Positions 7,827-9,132 of a stretch of 9,132 bases of DNA are shown piece by piece (the first letter of the stretch is position 1; the number at the start of each line of letters is the position of its first letter). The translations under genes were made by a program, and so were the position numbers. The stretch is taken from the NCBI GenBank assembly GCA_027490555.1, contig JAIXXW010000264.1, forward strand, positions 1 through 9,132, written 5' to 3'. The notes beneath the pieces are model-generated. The model saw nothing but the letters and a program-made list of their open reading frames with translations, did not search any database and was not told the origin of the DNA. Source of the DNA: Comamonadaceae bacterium (GTDB lineage Bacteria; Pseudomonadota; Gammaproteobacteria; Burkholderiales; Burkholderiaceae_C).

Positions 7827-7854
7827 ATTCTAAGCCTCAGGCATGCCCCTTCAG
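7827..7854 (-). promoter_or_regulatory. Candidate sigma-70 promoter for dcd
   Basis: On the minus strand, TAGAAT (7832-7827) matches the -10 consensus at 5 of 6 positions, and CTGAAG (7854-7849) is a weak -35 at 16-bp spacing. The transcript would start near 7820, giving a leader of about 18 nt that holds the AAGG ribosome site. The -35 is poor. Confidence 0.3.
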
Positions 7855-7972
7855 GCGCAGGGATCAGGGGCCCTGGAGCCGCCCCCGGTGGCCCTAGGCG
7901 GCCAGATTGGCCCTGCGGCGCAGGCCCTGCCAGGGTCGCCCACCGGACAAGCCGACCCCCTGCCCCACAAAA

Positions 7973-7986
7973 TAACGTATACGATA
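7973..7986. promoter_or_regulatory. Candidate GntR/FCD operator
   Basis: TAACGTATACGATA is a 14-bp near-palindrome (12 of 14 positions symmetric) with a perfect 8-bp core CGTATACG. It lies in an AT-rich patch (about 7967-7996) unlike the GC-rich flanks, 25-70 nt before the possible starts of the gntR gene. GTAC/GTATAC-type palindromes are typical of FadR/FCD-subfamily regulators, so autoregulation, and control of the downstream binding-protein gene, is the likely meaning. The -10 of the gntR promoter probably lies in the same patch. Confidence 0.5.
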
Positions 7987-8010
7987 TTCAAAATTTCGCG
8001 CTCACCTGCC

Positions 8011-8748
8011 ATGCTGCCCTGGATCACCGCCGACACCTCCGATCGCATCAAGACCATGCGGGACACCTCGCTGGCCAAACTGGTGCGCGAGGACCTGCTG
8101 GAACACATCCTCAAAGGGGTCATCAAGCCCGGCGACAGGATCAGCGAACCGGATGTGGCCAACCGCCTGCAGGTGTCCCGGGTGCCGGTGCGCGAGGCCT
8201 TGCGCGAGCTGGAAAGCTCGGGCCTGGTGGTGTCGCGCAAGCACGCGGGCGTTTTTGTGCGCGCCATCGAGGCCGATGAAGTGCAGGATTTGTACGAAAT
8301 TCGCAGCCTGCTGGACGGTTTTGCGGGCGCCAAGGCGGCCTTGCTGGCTGCGCCCCAGCGCGGTGAACTGATCCAGGCCCTGAATGCATCGATCGCGGTG
8401 ATGCGCACCGCCCACGAGCAAACCCAGCTGCCGGCCTATTACTCGGAAAACCTGCATTTCCACTGGTTGATCGTCCAGGCCGCCCACAACGAGCAGCTGA
8501 GCCGCACCTACCAGGAGGTGGTGCAGAAACTCCACCTGGCGCGTTTGCAGAGCCTGTCGCATGTGACGGGCATGCAGAACTCGATCGCCGAGCACCAGAA
8601 GATCACCCTGGCCATTTCGCAAGGGGATGCCGAACTGGCCCAAACCCTGCTGGCCACGCATGTCTCGAGCGCGTATGCACGCTTGCGCCAGAGCATGTCC
8701 GCGGCCCACAGCCCACAGCCCATTCACCAACCTGAGGAGACCCCATGA
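8011..8748 (+). CDS. GntR-family transcriptional regulator, FCD (FadR-type) domain
   Basis: A DNA-binding regulator of 245 aa from the chosen start. The N-terminal winged helix covers about residues 20-84: LAKLVREDLLEHILKGVIKPGDRISE, then the helix-turn-helix DVANRLQVSRVPVREALRELESSGLV and the wing VSRKHAGVFVR. The FCD ligand domain runs from about 88 to 230, with DLYEIRSLLDGFAG, LHFHWLIVQAAH, SIAEHQKI and THVSSAYARLR; the histidines of the last three segments fit the metal/carboxylate site of FCD proteins. The same frame is open back to 7843, but that extension is Pro/Gly-rich, non-conserved and contains the operator candidate, so it was rejected. ATG 8056 (MRDTSL) is an alternative start; neither has a clear Shine-Dalgarno. 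Its 3' end overlaps the binding-protein gene by 4 nt, so it probably senses that system's substrate, likely a carboxylate (inference). Confidence 0.9.
   Translation: MLPWITADTSDRIKTMRDTSLAKLVREDLLEHILKGVIKPGDRISEPDVANRLQVSRVPVREALRELESSGLVVSRKHAGVFVRAIEADEVQDLYEIRSLLDGFAGAKAALLAAPQRGELIQALNASIAVMRTAHEQTQLPAYYSENLHFHWLIVQAAHNEQLSRTYQEVVQKLHLARLQSLSHVTGMQNSIAEHQKITLAISQGDAELAQTLLATHVSSAYARLRQSMSAAHSPQPIHQPEETP
8734..8739 (+). promoter_or_regulatory. Shine-Dalgarno of the Bug-family gene
   Basis: GAGGAG lies 5 nt before the ATG at 8745, inside the last codons of the gntR gene. With the ATGA stop/start overlap it supports translational coupling and fixes the downstream start. Confidence 0.75.
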
Positions 8749-9132
8749 AACGTCGCACCCTGATCCAGGCCGCCCCCTTGATGCTGGCCTTGCCGGAATT
8801 GGCCTCGGCCCAGGCCGCCTACCCGAATCGCCCGATCAAATACATCGTGCCGGTGGCCGCCGGGGGCGGCTCCGACATGATCGGCCGCCAACTGTGCGAG
8901 CGCCTGGGCAAGGTGCTGGGCCAGTCCATGGTGGTGGAAAACCATGGCGGTGGCGGTGGCGTGATCGCTTCCTTGATGACCACCAAAGCCCCCGCAGACG
9001 GCTACACCCTGATGCAGGGTTATGTCGCCACCCACGGCACCGCCCCGGCCACGCGCAAACTCACCTATGACCCGATCAAGGACTTCACCCCGCTGGGCAT
9101 GATCGGCACCACCCCCAATGTGCTGGTGGTCA
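8745..9132 (+). CDS. Bug/TctC-family periplasmic solute-binding protein (3' end outside window)
   Basis: The first 129 residues are visible; family members are usually about 320 aa. It captures a small carboxylate in the periplasm, usually for a tripartite tricarboxylate transporter, though in Burkholderiales many such genes stand alone. The signal peptide is MKRRTLIQAAPLMLALPEL followed by ASAQA; the RRTLIQ run could serve the Tat route. The mature start has the family hallmark YPNRPIKYIVPVAAGGGSDM (26-45), then VVENHGGGGGVIA (63-75), APADGYTLM (82-90) and YDPIKDFTPLGMI (108-120). The loop that usually reads ENRPGAGG is here a run of five glycines after ENH, a small deviation near the ligand pocket. 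The start codon overlaps the gntR stop (ATGA). Substrate is unknown. Confidence 0.93.
   Translation, partial: MKRRTLIQAAPLMLALPELASAQAAYPNRPIKYIVPVAAGGGSDMIGRQLCERLGKVLGQSMVVENHGGGGGVIASLMTTKAPADGYTLMQGYVATHGTAPATRKLTYDPIKDFTPLGMIGTTPNVLVV

Noticed and set aside
7861..7935. GC-rich dyads in the dcd-gntR gap (e.g. CCTGC-GGC-GCAGG)
   Set aside because: Short stems expected in such GC-rich sequence; no U-run and no gene ending toward them.
7843..8010. N-terminal extension of the GntR regulator from ATG 7843
   Set aside because: Pro/Gly-rich, outside family length, overlaps the dcd promoter candidate and the operator candidate.

Overview
The window looks like high-GC chromosomal DNA of a betaproteobacterium, most likely Burkholderiales and probably Comamonadaceae-like. 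This rests on the Bug/TctC-type solute-binding protein behind a GntR/FCD regulator, the RhlE helicase ending in KPKRKVAALF, and a Dcd of the SSYGYDIR / GKSTYARCG type. Assignment below order is inference.

Layout, left to right. 1-621 (+): 3' part of a TruC-like tRNA pseudouridine synthase. 622-1354: no protein gene; instead a tandem array of REP-like palindromic repeats with an exact 101-bp period (six near-full units plus one internally deleted unit), then a short leader. 1355-2476 (+): class III Old Yellow Enzyme (XenA/YqjM type). 2477-2558: convergent intergenic gap with a hairpin that also resembles an insertion-sequence end. 3425-2559 (-): alpha/beta hydrolase of the arylformamidase-like HGGYW group. 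5649-3442 (-): TonB-dependent outer-membrane receptor, 16 bp upstream of the hydrolase and probably cotranscribed with it. 7171-5717 (-): DEAD-box RNA helicase RhlE. 7802-7233 (-): dCTP deaminase. 7803-8010: divergent intergenic region with a GTATAC-type operator candidate. 8011-8748 (+): GntR/FCD regulator. 8745-9132 (+): start of a Bug-family periplasmic binding protein, cut by the window end and overlapping the regulator by 4 nt.

Functionally this is a mixed housekeeping and accessory stretch: RNA modification and remodelling (TruC, RhlE), nucleotide metabolism (Dcd), redox or xenobiotic enzyme (OYE), outer-membrane uptake with a companion hydrolase, and a regulated solute-uptake locus. 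No tRNA, rRNA, CRISPR, phage or intact transposase gene was seen.

The most unusual element is the 101-bp array between truC and the OYE gene. Each full unit carries a GTAG-headed REP hairpin and an inverted partner, giving 20-nt arms that are identical in all six full units while loops and linkers drift. Because 101 is not a multiple of 3 and the repeat lacks stops in several frames, it creates long but spurious open frames on both strands.
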